Below the pieces are notes generated by a model, which had not been told where the DNA came from, searched no databases, and saw only the letters and a program-made list of their open reading frames with translations. From NCBI GenBank assembly GCA_965215025.1, contig CBDCCV010000002.1, positions 1,550,001 through 1,614,000 of the forward strand: a DNA stretch of 64,000 bases, in the 5' to 3' direction. Shown here in pieces: positions 43,496 to 52,206 of this stretch. This DNA comes from CBDCCV01 sp965215025 (GTDB lineage Bacteria > Bacteroidota > Rhodothermia > Rhodothermales > Salinibacteraceae). Position 1 is the stretch's first letter. Every line of letters starts with the position of its first letter. Made by a program: the position numbers and the translations under genes.

Positions 43496-44368
43496 TCAGC
43501 GCAGGTTGCTCGGGCGCGTGCCGATCTCCAAAAAGCGCACGAGCGCCACCGGGTCGGCGTTGAAGACGAAGCCGCGCGTGTCCAGGCTCACGGCGTAGCC
43601 TTCCTGCTCGGCGGCGGCGCGCATGGAAAAGGGCAGGCGGCTCGACATCTGGAAAAGCTGGCGCGCGTACTCGTCCGGGAGGCCCTGCGGCGCCTCGGGC
43701 AGTTCCAGCGCCGGCTCCTCGGACTCCGAGAGGTGGATGTTGAAGAGGAGCACCTCGCCGTCCTCGGTGGCGAAGGAGCGGAGCTGCTGCGCGTAGCGGA
43801 GCGGCTCGCCGTCGGTGGCCTCGCCGTCGGTGACGTTGAGGACGATGGGCGGGAAGCTCTGCGGGTGGAGGCCGATCCACGGGCGCACCATCTGCGCGGC
43901 GAGGTCGAGCGCCTGGCACATGGGCGTGCCGTTCTTGGCGCGCGGGTCGAACCACACAGGCCGCTTGGCGCGCTGCTCGCGGAAGCCGCCCTGGCCGTCG
44001 GGCACCTTCTTCAAGCGCTCCTCGATACGGCGGGGCCGCTCGGCCAGGTGGCTGATGGGGATGAGGCCGCCGCCATCGCTGCCGCCCCCGACGCCGTTTT
44101 CGGCGGGCGTGACCAGCGGCTCGACGCGCTCGCCGTAACCGATAACGCCGATGTGGAAGTAGTCGCGCACGCCGTCCTCTTTGGCGCAGCGCAGGACGAG
44201 GTTCTGCACGAGACGGTTCACCGTATCGGCCAGGACGCGCGCCTTGGAGGGGGCCGCGTCGCCGCGCTTTTCCGCCCCGCCAAAGGCGTCCTGCATCGAG
44301 GCCGACTGGTCCAGGAGAAAGACGAACGCCGTGGGCGTGGCACGGCTGATCTCGGCGGAGTAAGCCAT
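43496..44368 (-). CDS. von Willebrand factor A (VWA) domain protein
   Basis: A 290-residue cytoplasmic protein. The ATG at 44366-44368 gives MAYSAEISRATPTAFVFLLD; the frame further upstream is made of the AT-rich repeat. The MIDAS motif DQSASM (Asp20, Ser22, Ser24) and VLNVTDGEATDGEP are intact, so metal-dependent ligand binding is likely. RAKNGTPMCQALDLAAQ supplies the third MIDAS Thr. VWA proteins of this sort accompany PP2C phosphatases (TerY-P-like or similar cassettes). Here the PP2C gene is downstream in the same direction, but IS630 copy 2 sits between. There is no signal peptide. Confidence 0.88.
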   Translation of the reverse strand: MAYSAEISRATPTAFVFLLDQSASMQDAFGGAEKRGDAAPSKARVLADTVNRLVQNLVLRCAKEDGVRDYFHIGVIGYGERVEPLVTPAENGVGGGSDGGGLIPISHLAERPRRIEERLKKVPDGQGGFREQRAKRPVWFDPRAKNGTPMCQALDLAAQMVRPWIGLHPQSFPPIVLNVTDGEATDGEPLRYAQQLRSFATEDGEVLLFNIHLSESEEPALELPEAPQGLPDEYARQLFQMSSRLPFSMRAAAEQEGYAVSLDTRGFVFNADPVALVRFLEIGTRPSNLR

Positions 44369-44372
44369 CTGC

Positions 44373-44406
44373 CGATTTTGGATCTGCGATTTGCGATTTT
44401 GGATTC
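44373..44406. repeat. AT-rich GATTTT short tandem motif
   Basis: Units GATTTTGGAT, GCGATTT and GCGATTTTGGATT lie just upstream of the VWA start codon. Similar to 3962-3995; relative to the following gene the orientation is opposite. Confidence 0.5.
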
Positions 44407-44504
44407 CGGGCGGCGGCCCCAACCGGGGCAAGGCGTACCGAGCGGCGACGGCGTAGGGTTCGGCGTTTCCGGCCTTTTACGTTGTCTCGGCGCCGCGCGC
44501 CAGC

Positions 44505-44539
44505 AGAAAGGGCGCGCTCCGGCTGGAGGCGCCCTTTCT
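44505..44539 (-). terminator. Rho-independent terminator of the DUF2147 gene
   Basis: An 11-bp perfect stem (AGAAAGGGCGC with GCGCCCTTTCT) extends inward by CTCC/GGAG after one bulged base. It lies 39 bp past the DUF2147 stop; on the minus strand the stem ends in TTTCT. Confidence 0.7.
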
Positions 44540-44577
44540 GTTTGGAAAAGCCGAAGTGCGTTGGCGCGCGGGCTGCG

Positions 44578-45081
44578 TCACGAGTTGGACGACGACGCGG
44601 CGGCCTCGGCGTCGGTGACGCGCTCCCACGTCTGCGTGCGGCCGATGAACGAGAAGCCGACGAAGCCGCGCACGTCGAGCGTGTTCGCGTCCTGGAGCGA
44701 CATCTTGGCCTTGTAGGTCTTGCCCTTGGCCGGGTCGAGGATGGTGCCGTCCTCCCACTCGTCGCCGTCCTTCTCCATGCTTTCGATGATGACCATGCCT
44801 TCGATGGGCTGGTTTTTCCGCTCGCCGTCGCACGCCGTGCAGATGATCTCCCCCTGCGCGTTGCGCTCGGCCTCGCGGCTGGGCTTGAGGATCTCGACGA
44901 CCTTGCCGTAGAGCTTGTCGTCCTCGCCCTCGTAGATCTCGACGATGGACTTCGGCTCGTTCGTCTCGTCGTCGATGGTGCGCCAGGAGCCTACGGGCGA
45001 GGCCTGCTGCGCCTGCACAGCCGGCGCCGAGACGAGAAGGAGCGCTAAGATCAGGAGGCTGCCGCGGAGTTGCTTTTTCAT
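44578..45081 (-). CDS. DUF2147 secreted protein
   Basis: A 167-residue protein. The ATG at 45079-45081 starts MKKQLRGSLLILALLLVSAP with cleavage near VQAQQ. The mature part has the DUF2147 pattern: VGSWRTIDDETNEPKSIVEI, KLYGKVVEILKP, CTACDG, ILDPAKGKTYKAKMSL, LDVRGFVGFSFIGRTQTWER. It folds as a small beta barrel; family function is unknown. The Cys pair in CTACDG may form a disulfide or metal site. A terminator follows, so it ends a transcript. Confidence 0.85.
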   Translation of the reverse strand: MKKQLRGSLLILALLLVSAPAVQAQQASPVGSWRTIDDETNEPKSIVEIYEGEDDKLYGKVVEILKPSREAERNAQGEIICTACDGERKNQPIEGMVIIESMEKDGDEWEDGTILDPAKGKTYKAKMSLQDANTLDVRGFVGFSFIGRTQTWERVTDAEAAASSSNS

Positions 45082-45163
45082 AGGACGTGCTTGAGGTTGT
45101 TCGTAGAGATGGAGAAGCGAACGGAAGTGCGGAGGCGGACGCCGCGAGGCGCAAGCGTTCGAG

Positions 45164-45502
45164 CTACGCGGCGGCGTCCTGCTCGGCCTGCGCGTCAGGC
45201 AGGCGCGCGGGCGGGAGCGTGGAGCGGCCCAGGAGCGCGTCGATCTCGAACTTCCAGTCGGCGGCGCCTCGGCGGAGGCGCAGCGCGCACGTGGAGCCGT
45301 CGTTGAGGTGCAGGGCAAAGTTTGTGCCCTCGGCGTTGGACCACCACTCCGCCCTGCCGACGCGCGTGAGCGGGATGGTGCGCCGGTAACGCCCCTTCAG
45401 CGTCCATCCCGTAAGCTGCACGCGGTCCTCGAAGAGCCGAGCGCGCCCGAACCACACGCGGCGCGACGGGAAACGGAAGCGGACGGAGCGAAGGGGGTTC
45501 AA
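45164..45502 (-). CDS. Hypothetical small protein, possibly PH-like
   Basis: A 112-residue protein that I do not recognise. It needs a TTG start (45500-45502); no ATG is near. Basic N-terminus (MNPLRSVRFRFPSRRVWFGR), then strands VQLTGWTLKGRYRRTIPL, AEWWSNAEGTNFALHL and STCALRL, followed by a helix (WKFEIDALLG); this strand-plus-helix order would suit a bacterial PH-like domain. The C-terminus is Ala-rich. It lies 82 bp upstream of the DUF2147 gene on the same strand. Confidence 0.5.
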   Translation of the reverse strand: MNPLRSVRFRFPSRRVWFGRARLFEDRVQLTGWTLKGRYRRTIPLTRVGRAEWWSNAEGTNFALHLNDGSTCALRLRRGAADWKFEIDALLGRSTLPPARLPDAQAEQDAAA

Positions 45503-45726
45503 AATCGGGTCCTCGGCCCCGAGGGGCGCCTGTGCGAAGGATAACGATGCGCAGCAGAGCGGGCTGCCGCCGGTGGGTGAAGGCCGAGCCGCAGCCGGTG
45601 TTCCGCCAAACCCCGCGTGCGCCCCTCAGACCGCACCTGCTGGCGTGATGCCGCGCAAAGCTGTGCAGAGAGTGGCATCTATATCGGCAAAAATGCGCAC
45701 ATAAGAAACCCCCGAAGAAGTGCGTC

Positions 45727-46938
45727 TTAGGCGACAGCCTCGGCGCGGTGCGCGGCCTGACGGCTGGCCTCGGGGAGCGGCGTGTAAAGCGCGCGCGGCG
45801 GGCGCCCGTGCATGGCCGCGCCGAGCGCCTGCGCCAGCGCTGTGAGCACGAGCGTGAGGTGGACGTTGCGCTCGGTCATCTCGATGGCCGCTTCGACCTG
45901 CGCGGCCATCGCCTCGAGGTCGGCTTGCGGCACGTTGTTGCAGAAGCGCTCTACGGCGGCGGCCTGGTCCACGTTGACGAGCGCGGCCTCCTCACCGAGG
46001 GCGCGGTACAGGACCAGATCGCGCAGCCAGCGCAGCATCAGGCGCAGGACGCCCTTGACGCGCTCGCGCCCCAGGTTCTTGATCTCCTCCACGAGCGGGG
46101 CGAGCTTGGCCGCGTCCTGCACGTACGCCAGACGGAAGTAGTCCAGGACGAGGGCGCGGCTGGCCATCAGCTCCTCGTTCTGGGCGAGGTCGAGCGCGCG
46201 GCTGTACGAGCCATCGGCCATGCGGGCGAGGGTGGCGGCGCGCCCTTCCGGCACGCCCTCGCGGCGCACGAGGGCCGCCTCGACGTCCTCGGCGGCGAGC
46301 GCCTCGAAGCGGAGCCGCTGGCAGCGCGAGAGGATCGTGGGCAGGAGCCGGTCCGGACGGCTCGTGGTGAGGACGAAGACGGTCTGCGGCGGCGGCTCTT
46401 CCAAGAGCTTGAGGAAAGCGTTGGCGGCCTCCGTGCGCATCAGGTCCACGTCGGTGACGAGGGCGATCTTGTAACGGCCTTCGAGCGGCTTCAGGCTTAT
46501 CGGCCGGAGGAGGTCCTCGTGGATGCGGGCGGTGTGGTACATCACCTGCTTGTTCGAGGTCTTGGCCGGGTCGTCGAGCGAGGGCCGGCGCGCGTAGTCG
46601 AGGGCGGTGTACGGCGCCCGGCCAAGCTCGGCGATGCGCTGGGCGAGGTCGTCCTGGTCCGTGCCCTTGGGATACGGGAAGAGCACGTGCACGTCGGGGT
46701 GGAGCATCCGGCGGACTTTGGTGCAGGCCAGGCAGCGCCCGCACGCCTCGCCGCCGTCGTTTTCCGAGCCATCGGCGCGCTCGCACTGGAGCGCGCGGGC
46801 CAGCTCCAGCCCCACGGCGCGCTTGCCCACGCCGTCCGGCCCGTGGAAGAGGTAGGCGTGCGCCACGCGGCCGTTCGCCACGGTGCGGCGCAGCGCCTCG
46901 CACACGCGCGCTTGGTTGATGACGTCGCTCCAAGCCAT
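45727..46938 (-). CDS. holB: DNA polymerase III delta-prime subunit
   Basis: A 403-residue clamp-loader subunit. Walker A in LFHGPDGVGKRAVG; zinc-binding cysteines in CERADG and ACGRCLACTKV; LVTDVDLMRTEAANAFLKLL (sensor/Walker B region); then VLTTSRPDRLLPTILSRCQR with the SRC motif of clamp loaders. The C-terminal domain is helical. The start MAWSDVINQARVCEAL is typical of HolB. It works in the clamp-loader complex placing the beta clamp on DNA. The tail (about 370-403) is Ala/Arg-rich and unconserved in appearance. It is divergent from tRNA-Met. Confidence 0.92.
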   Translation of the reverse strand: MAWSDVINQARVCEALRRTVANGRVAHAYLFHGPDGVGKRAVGLELARALQCERADGSENDGGEACGRCLACTKVRRMLHPDVHVLFPYPKGTDQDDLAQRIAELGRAPYTALDYARRPSLDDPAKTSNKQVMYHTARIHEDLLRPISLKPLEGRYKIALVTDVDLMRTEAANAFLKLLEEPPPQTVFVLTTSRPDRLLPTILSRCQRLRFEALAAEDVEAALVRREGVPEGRAATLARMADGSYSRALDLAQNEELMASRALVLDYFRLAYVQDAAKLAPLVEEIKNLGRERVKGVLRLMLRWLRDLVLYRALGEEAALVNVDQAAAVERFCNNVPQADLEAMAAQVEAAIEMTERNVHLTLVLTALAQALGAAMHGRPPRALYTPLPEASRQAAHRAEAVA

Positions 46939-47068
46939 GGTTTTGAGGGAACGGGTTTAGGGGAAACGGGGAGGGGGCGTTAGGGTGAGCAGGGGAAGCG
47001 CGCCAACCTCTTCTTCACGAGCGGAGGGGAAACAAAGCCGCCGTGGTTCGGCATTTTATGCAGTGCGC

Positions 47069-47097
47069 TTGATGGGTGATGCGCGCGTGCGTAGGTT
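47069..47097 (+). promoter_or_regulatory. Candidate tRNA-Met promoter
   Basis: TTGATG, a 17-bp spacer and TAGGTT, ending 39 bp before the tRNA. The spacing suits a housekeeping promoter; the -10 box is a weak match. Confidence 0.35.
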
Positions 47098-47136
47098 ATG
47101 TTGCTGCCTGCGAAGCGCAGACAAGAAAACAGACCA

Positions 47137-47210
47137 GTCGCGGTAGCTCAGCCGGTTAGAGCGTCGGATTCATAACCCGGAGGTCGGGAGTTCAAGTCTC
47201 CCCCGCGACA
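47137..47210 (+). tRNA. tRNA-Met (anticodon CAT)
   Basis: A 74-nt cloverleaf. The acceptor stem GTCGCGG pairs fully with CCGCGAC, with discriminator A at 47210. The D arm (GCTC/GAGC), an anticodon loop TTCATAA with CAT at 47171-47173, and a T arm GGGAG-TTCAAGT-CTCCC are in place. The anticodon stem has one A-C mismatch next to the loop. The fully paired first position of the acceptor stem argues for an elongator, not an initiator. No CCA is encoded. A terminator follows. Confidence 0.93.
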
Positions 47211-47229
47211 CCCCTCCCGAACGCGCACC

Positions 47230-47260
47230 GGCGGCCTGCTTCAACGGCGGGCCGCCTTTT
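47230..47260 (+). terminator. Rho-independent terminator of tRNA-Met
   Basis: GGCGGCC and GGCCGCC pair across a 13-nt loop and are followed by TTTT, 20 bp after the tRNA. Confidence 0.75.
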
Positions 47261-47303
47261 CGTGCGCTCGCTTCTGCAAGCCGGGCGAGCGCCGCTGGCC
47301 GCG

Positions 47304-47744
47304 CTACGGAGCCGTGCCCGAGGAGGCGAACGGGTTTCCGTTGAGCTTGCGGCGCAACGGCTCGCTCACGTAGGTCCCGCCGCCAAGCACTTCGTGAGCG
47401 CCCACGAGGATCTCCTCTGGCGCGCCTTTAAGCACGTAGCCGTGTGCCCCGGCCGCCAGCGAGCGGCGCACGTACGACGTCTCTTGGTGCGCCGAGAGCA
47501 TCAGGCAGGGCAGCTCCGGCCACCGCGTCTTCACGACACCGAGCAGCTCGATCCCGCTCATCCCCGGCAGCGCCACGTCGATGAGCAGGAGGTCGGCTTC
47601 GATGTCGGGAAGGGCTTCGAGGGCCGCCTCGGCGCTCGCCGCCGCGCCGCACACGCGCAGGTCCGGCGCCGTCTCGACGTACTCCTTGAGCATCTCGCGC
47701 ATGAGTTCGTTGTCTTCAATGAGGTAGAGGGCGCGCTTCTTCAT
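47304..47744 (-). CDS. Response regulator, receiver domain only
   Basis: A 146-residue receiver: acidic pair LIEDNELM, phospho-acceptor Asp56 in LLLIDVALPGMSG, Ser84 in LMLSAH, and Lys106 in GYVLKGAPE. The C-terminal segment EVLGGGTYVSEPLRRKLNG looks like the linker of NarL/FixJ regulators, but the helix-turn-helix domain that should follow is missing. The stop is followed within 44 bp by the tRNA terminator, leaving no room for it. It lies 80 bp downstream of the CheB-CheR-kinase hybrid, in the same direction, so it may be its phosphorylation target. Confidence 0.9.
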   Translation of the reverse strand: MKKRALYLIEDNELMREMLKEYVETAPDLRVCGAAASAEAALEALPDIEADLLLIDVALPGMSGIELLGVVKTRWPELPCLMLSAHQETSYVRRSLAAGAHGYVLKGAPEEILVGAHEVLGGGTYVSEPLRRKLNGNPFASSGTAP

Positions 47745-47824
47745 GGCTGCAAATACTGCGGGGCGGGGAGGCTGTGGTTACTGCGGATGAGGGGCCACTG
47801 CCGAGCGGCAGAGCTTCAGATGCG

Positions 47825-50800
47825 CTACGGGGCCGGCGCGTCGTCTCGTTCGACGTCACTCTGTTCGACGTCGTCCCATTCGATGGGGACGGTAACGGTG
47901 ATGCGCGTGCCATCGCCTGGCACGGAGTCGATGGCGAGCGCGCCGCCGAAGAGGCCGATGCGCTCGCGCACGTCGCGCAGGCCGAAGCCGCCGCTGCCGT
48001 TCTCGCGGGCGGCCTTCTCGGCGGCCTCGGCGTCGAAGCCATGGCCACCGTCGGCGACGCGGATGACGAGGTTGGAGTCCTCCCGGCGGAGCGCGACGGT
48101 GGCGCGGCCGACGTCGGCGTGCTTGACAACGTTGAAGAGGAGTTCGCGCACGACCTGGAAGAGCAACACGCGCATCTCCTCGGTACCGGGGCGCAGGTCC
48201 TCCTCGGCCTCCACCTCTACATGCAGGTCGTGGAGGTCCTCCATCTGCGTGGCGAGCCAGGCGAGCGTCTCGGGCAGGCCTTCGCCCTGGAGCACGGGCG
48301 GGCTGAGGTCCACGGTGAGGTTGCGCGCCATGCCGATGGCTTGGTCGAGGTAGCCGCGCACGGCCTCGACGTCCTCCTCGCGCACGGCGCCCGCTTCGGA
48401 GAGGGCGGCGCGGCCGAGCTTGGAGACCTTAAGCTGGATGCCGTAGAGCTGCTGCTGGAGGTCGTCGTGGAGCACCTGCGCGATGCGGTGGCGCTCGCGC
48501 TGCTCGGCCACGACGAGTTCGGAGGCCAGGCGGCGCACCTGCTCCGTCTTTTCTCCGAGCGCGGCCGTGCGCTCGGCCACGCGCTCTTCGAGCCGGTCGT
48601 TCAGCTCGCGCAAGGCCTCCTCGGCGCGCTTGCGGTCGTCGATGTCGGCGTTCATGCCTACCCAGCCGCGCACGGCGCCCTCGGCGTTGCGCAGGGGGAC
48701 GGCGCGGACGGCGTTCCAGCGCCAGGAGCCGCTCCGGGCGTGCCAGAGGCGGTAGGCCGTGTCCACAGGCGTCACGCTCTCGACGGAGCTGCGCCAGTTC
48801 TCGACGGCGCGGGCGCGGTCCTCGGGGTGGACGGCGGCGCTCCATTCGTTTTTCCACGCCTCGACGCTCTGGCCCGTGTAGGCGCGCCACGTGGGGGAGT
48901 CCTCCACGATGCGGCCCTGGGCATCCGTCGTCCACACCATCTGCGCTGAGGCGCGGACGAGGGCGCGGGACTCCTCCTCGCTCTGGCGCAGAGCCTCGGC
49001 GGCCTTGCGGCGCTGCGTGTTGTCGCGCAGGACCTTGGCGAAGCCGCGCGGCGCGCCGCTCTCCCCGCTGCCCTCGCCGTCGCCGTAGAGCGCAGTCATC
49101 ACGCCGCTGCCCCAGAAGCGCGTGCCGTCGCGGCGCACGTGCCAGCGCTCGTCGGCGGCCTGGCCGTCACGGGCGGCCGTCTGCATCTCCGCCTCGGCGG
49201 CGCCGGCGGCGCGGTCCTCTGCGGTGAAGATGAGGGCGCCGGGGCGGCCTATGATCTCCTCCTCGTCGTAGCCGAAGAGGCGGCGCGCGCCCGCGTTCCA
49301 GGTGGTGATGCGGCCTTCCTGGCTGAGCGTGAAGATGGCGTACTCGCTCACGTTCTCGACCAGGAGCCGGTAGCGCTCCTCGCTCCGGCGCGCCTGCCGC
49401 TGCGCCTCTTTGAGCCGCGTGACGTCCACAAAGGTGAGCACCACGCCGGCGATGCGGTCCTCGGTGGTGCGGTAGGGCAAAAGGCGCAGGAGGTAGTGCT
49501 CGCCGCCTTCGCTCTCGACCTCGCGCTCCAAGGGGACGAGCGTGTCGAGCACGCGCTGCGCGTCGTCCGCGAGGGCGTCGTAGCCGCTTAGGCGGTGGGT
49601 GATGTGGGCGAGCGGGCGGCCGCGGTCGCTCTCCACCACGTTGAAGATGTGCTCGGCCGGCGGCGTGTAGCGCTTCAGGCGCAGCCGGCGGTCCAGGAAC
49701 ACGGTGGCCACCTCGGCCGAGTTCATGAGGTTTTTGAGGTCGTCGTTGGCGCGGCTCAGCTCATCGACCTTGTTTTTTAGCTCCTGGTTGACGGTGACGA
49801 GTTCCTCGTTGATGGACTGCAGCTCCTCGCGGCTCGTCTCCAGCTCTTCGAGCGTGGACTTGTACTCCTCGTTGATGGACTGGAGTTCTTCGTTGGTGGC
49901 CTTGATCTCCTCCTCGGAGGTCTCGTGCTCCTCGATGGTCACCTGCAGGCGCTCGCGCGTGCGCTCCAGCTCGCTCTGGAGCTGCTCCACGCGCGCGTCT
50001 GCGGCATCCTCCTCGGCGGGGGTGCCGTCTGTGAGGCGGCGCGGCATGGCCGAGGGGTCCGCCTCGGCGAAGACGACGAGGGCTAGGCGCCCCTGCGCTT
50101 CGGCCTCTTCCTCTTCTTCGGCGGCGGGGGCGGCCTCCGTCCCGGCCGGGCGCACGAGAAGGTGCACCGCGCGGCGCTCCCCTTCGATCTCCACCTCGAC
50201 GGGGCCGGCTGAGACGGGGCGGCCCGTGCCGAAGACCTCGCCCAGCGCCGCGCGCAGCTCCAGCCGCAGCGCCGGGCGCGCGCTCTTGAGCAGGTTGTGC
50301 GTGGGCGCGCCGCCGGCGTACTGCAGGTAGCGCCCTGCCGTGGGCGAGAGGTGCATGATGTTGTGGTGCTCGTCGATGAGCACGCTCGGCGGCGCGTAGG
50401 CCTCGAGCGCGCGGCGGTGGAGCGCCTCGCCCGCCGGGACGCCGCCGTCGCGCCGGGCCTCTACGCGCCGCGCGGGGCGGGCGCGGTACCTGCCGTCTAC
50501 GGCCGCGAGCGGCAGCTCCGGCAGGCGCTCGCGCCCGTCGTTGCTGCGGCGGCTCTGGTAGAGGCGGTGCTCCTTCTCCACGGGGCGGAAGAGGCTCTGC
50601 GCGCCCGTGGCGTTCTCGGAGCCGCCCAGGAAGAGGTAGCCGCCCGGCCTGAGCGCGTAGTGGAAGAGGTCGAACACCTTCTCCTGCAGATCGCCGCGCA
50701 GGTAGATCAAGACGTTCCGGCACGAGACGAGGTCGAGCCGCGAGAAGGGCGGGTCCTTGAGCAGGCTGTGCGTGGCGAAGAGGACCACGTCGCGCACCTC

Positions 50801-52063
50801 CTGCTTAACGCGGTAGTACTCGCCCTCTTCGGTGAAGAAGCGCCGGAGCCGTTCCTCGGGCACGTCCGCAGCGATGGCCTCGGGGTAGCGGCCCGAGCGT
50901 GCGCGGGCGAGCGCGTCCTCGTCCAGGTCCGAGGCGAAGACCTGCACGTGCGGGCGCGGGCCGCCGCGGCGCTCGGCGTGCTCTAAGAGCAGCATGGCGA
51001 TGGAGTACGCCTCCTCGCCGGTGGCGCAGCCGGGCACCCACGCGCGCACCTCATCCTCCGCCGTCTTCTCCTCGAAGAGGCGCGGGAGCACCTTCTGGTC
51101 GAGGGCGTCCCACGCGGCCGGGTCGCGGAAGAAGTTCGTCACGCTGATGAGGAGGTCCTTGAAGAGCGCCTCGGCCTCGGCCTCGTACCCGCGCAGGAAG
51201 CCGAGGTAGGTTTGCAGGTCCTCGACCCCGTTCACGCGCATCCGCCGCTGCAGGCGCCGGAGCATGGTCGAGCGCTTGTACCCGCCGAAGTCGTGCCCCG
51301 TGCGCGTGCGCAGCTGCGTGAGGATCTTGTGCAGGGCCGCCACGCCCTCCTCGGGCAGCTCCTCGGGCGAGGGCGGGACCTGGATGAGGTGGATGTCCTC
51401 TTTCAGCTCGACGAGCTTGCGCGCCAGCGCGCCCACGGGCAGGACGAAGTCCACGAGGCCCGTGGCGATGGCGCTGCGCGGCATCCCGTCGTACTCGGCC
51501 TCCTCGGGGTCCTGCGCCAAGAGGAGGCCGCCCTGCTCTTTGATGGCCTTGAAGCCGACGGTGCCGTCGGTGCCCGTGCCGGAGAGCACCACGCCGATGC
51601 CGTCCGGGTGCACCTCGGCCAGCGTGCGGAAGAAGAAGTCGATGGGGGCGCGCCGCCCGCGCGGCTGCTCGAAGTCGGAGACGGCCAGGTGCCCGTCGGT
51701 GATCTCGAGCTTCTGGTCCGGCGGGATGACGTAGACGTGGTCCGGCTCCATGCGCGTGCGCTCGGTCACCTGCGTGACGGGGAGACCCGTGCGGTTTTGG
51801 AGCACGCTCGCCAGGCTGCTCTCGCGGTCGGGCGCCAGGTGCATCACCACGACGAAGACCATGCCTGTCTCTTCGGGCATCTCCTCGAAGAAGAGCTGCA
51901 GCGCCTCGATCCCCCCCGCCGAGGCGCCGATGCCCACCACGGTGGCGCGCTCGGTTTCTTCCTCCTGGCCGTTCTCGGCGTGGCGTTCTTCGGCGTGGCC
52001 GTCTTCCGCGTGAGCGTCTTTGTCGCGGGCCTCGCGTTCCGGAGGCTTGTCCTTAGGTTCCAT
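47825..52063 (-). CDS. CheB-CheR-PAS-histidine kinase hybrid
   Basis: A 1412-residue multi-domain signalling protein. The ATG at 52061-52063 starts MEPKDKPPEREARDKDAHAE. CheB methylesterase domain (about 40-225) with Ser48 in GIGASAGG, His75 in VMHLAPD and Asp166 in SGTGTDGT; CheR methyltransferase (about 240-500) with VTNFFRD and AWVPGCATGEEAYSIAM; a PAS domain (about 520-640); a long coiled coil (about 690-770); three more PAS segments (about 775-1150); then HisKA_3 with VAEQRERHRIAQVLHDDLQQ (His acceptor) and HATPase with GGFGLRDVRERIGLFGG. It has no receiver. The CheB half lacks the N-terminal receiver of chemotaxis CheB. Such hybrids act in non-flagellar sensing; no chemoreceptor gene is near. 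Confidence 0.92.
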   Translation of the reverse strand: MEPKDKPPEREARDKDAHAEDGHAEERHAENGQEEETERATVVGIGASAGGIEALQLFFEEMPEETGMVFVVVMHLAPDRESSLASVLQNRTGLPVTQVTERTRMEPDHVYVIPPDQKLEITDGHLAVSDFEQPRGRRAPIDFFFRTLAEVHPDGIGVVLSGTGTDGTVGFKAIKEQGGLLLAQDPEEAEYDGMPRSAIATGLVDFVLPVGALARKLVELKEDIHLIQVPPSPEELPEEGVAALHKILTQLRTRTGHDFGGYKRSTMLRRLQRRMRVNGVEDLQTYLGFLRGYEAEAEALFKDLLISVTNFFRDPAAWDALDQKVLPRLFEEKTAEDEVRAWVPGCATGEEAYSIAMLLLEHAERRGGPRPHVQVFASDLDEDALARARSGRYPEAIAADVPEERLRRFFTEEGEYYRVKQEVRDVVLFATHSLLKDPPFSRLDLVSCRNVLIYLRGDLQEKVFDLFHYALRPGGYLFLGGSENATGAQSLFRPVEKEHRLYQSRRSNDGRERLPELPLAAVDGRYRARPARRVEARRDGGVPAGEALHRRALEAYAPPSVLIDEHHNIMHLSPTAGRYLQYAGGAPTHNLLKSARPALRLELRAALGEVFGTGRPVSAGPVEVEIEGERRAVHLLVRPAGTEAAPAAEEEEEAEAQGRLALVVFAEADPSAMPRRLTDGTPAEEDAADARVEQLQSELERTRERLQVTIEEHETSEEEIKATNEELQSINEEYKSTLEELETSREELQSINEELVTVNQELKNKVDELSRANDDLKNLMNSAEVATVFLDRRLRLKRYTPPAEHIFNVVESDRGRPLAHITHRLSGYDALADDAQRVLDTLVPLEREVESEGGEHYLLRLLPYRTTEDRIAGVVLTFVDVTRLKEAQRQARRSEERYRLLVENVSEYAIFTLSQEGRITTWNAGARRLFGYDEEEIIGRPGALIFTAEDRAAGAAEAEMQTAARDGQAADERWHVRRDGTRFWGSGVMTALYGDGEGSGESGAPRGFAKVLRDNTQRRKAAEALRQSEEESRALVRASAQMVWTTDAQGRIVEDSPTWRAYTGQSVEAWKNEWSAAVHPEDRARAVENWRSSVESVTPVDTAYRLWHARSGSWRWNAVRAVPLRNAEGAVRGWVGMNADIDDRKRAEEALRELNDRLEERVAERTAALGEKTEQVRRLASELVVAEQRERHRIAQVLHDDLQQQLYGIQLKVSKLGRAALSEAGAVREEDVEAVRGYLDQAIGMARNLTVDLSPPVLQGEGLPETLAWLATQMEDLHDLHVEVEAEEDLRPGTEEMRVLLFQVVRELLFNVVKHADVGRATVALRREDSNLVIRVADGGHGFDAEAAEKAARENGSGGFGLRDVRERIGLFGGALAIDSVPGDGTRITVTVPIEWDDVEQSDVERDDAPAP

Positions 52064-52206
52064 GCAGGGGCGCTGGCTCTGGCGTGTCGTTTCAAGGCAG
52101 GCTGCCCGTATACGCCTTGTGCACCGCCAGAGGTTCTTGCGCGCGCCGCTGTTGAGGCTCTCTGAGGGAGATCGGGGAGGAGGGCACGGGCCGGGCCCGC
52201 CGCGCT

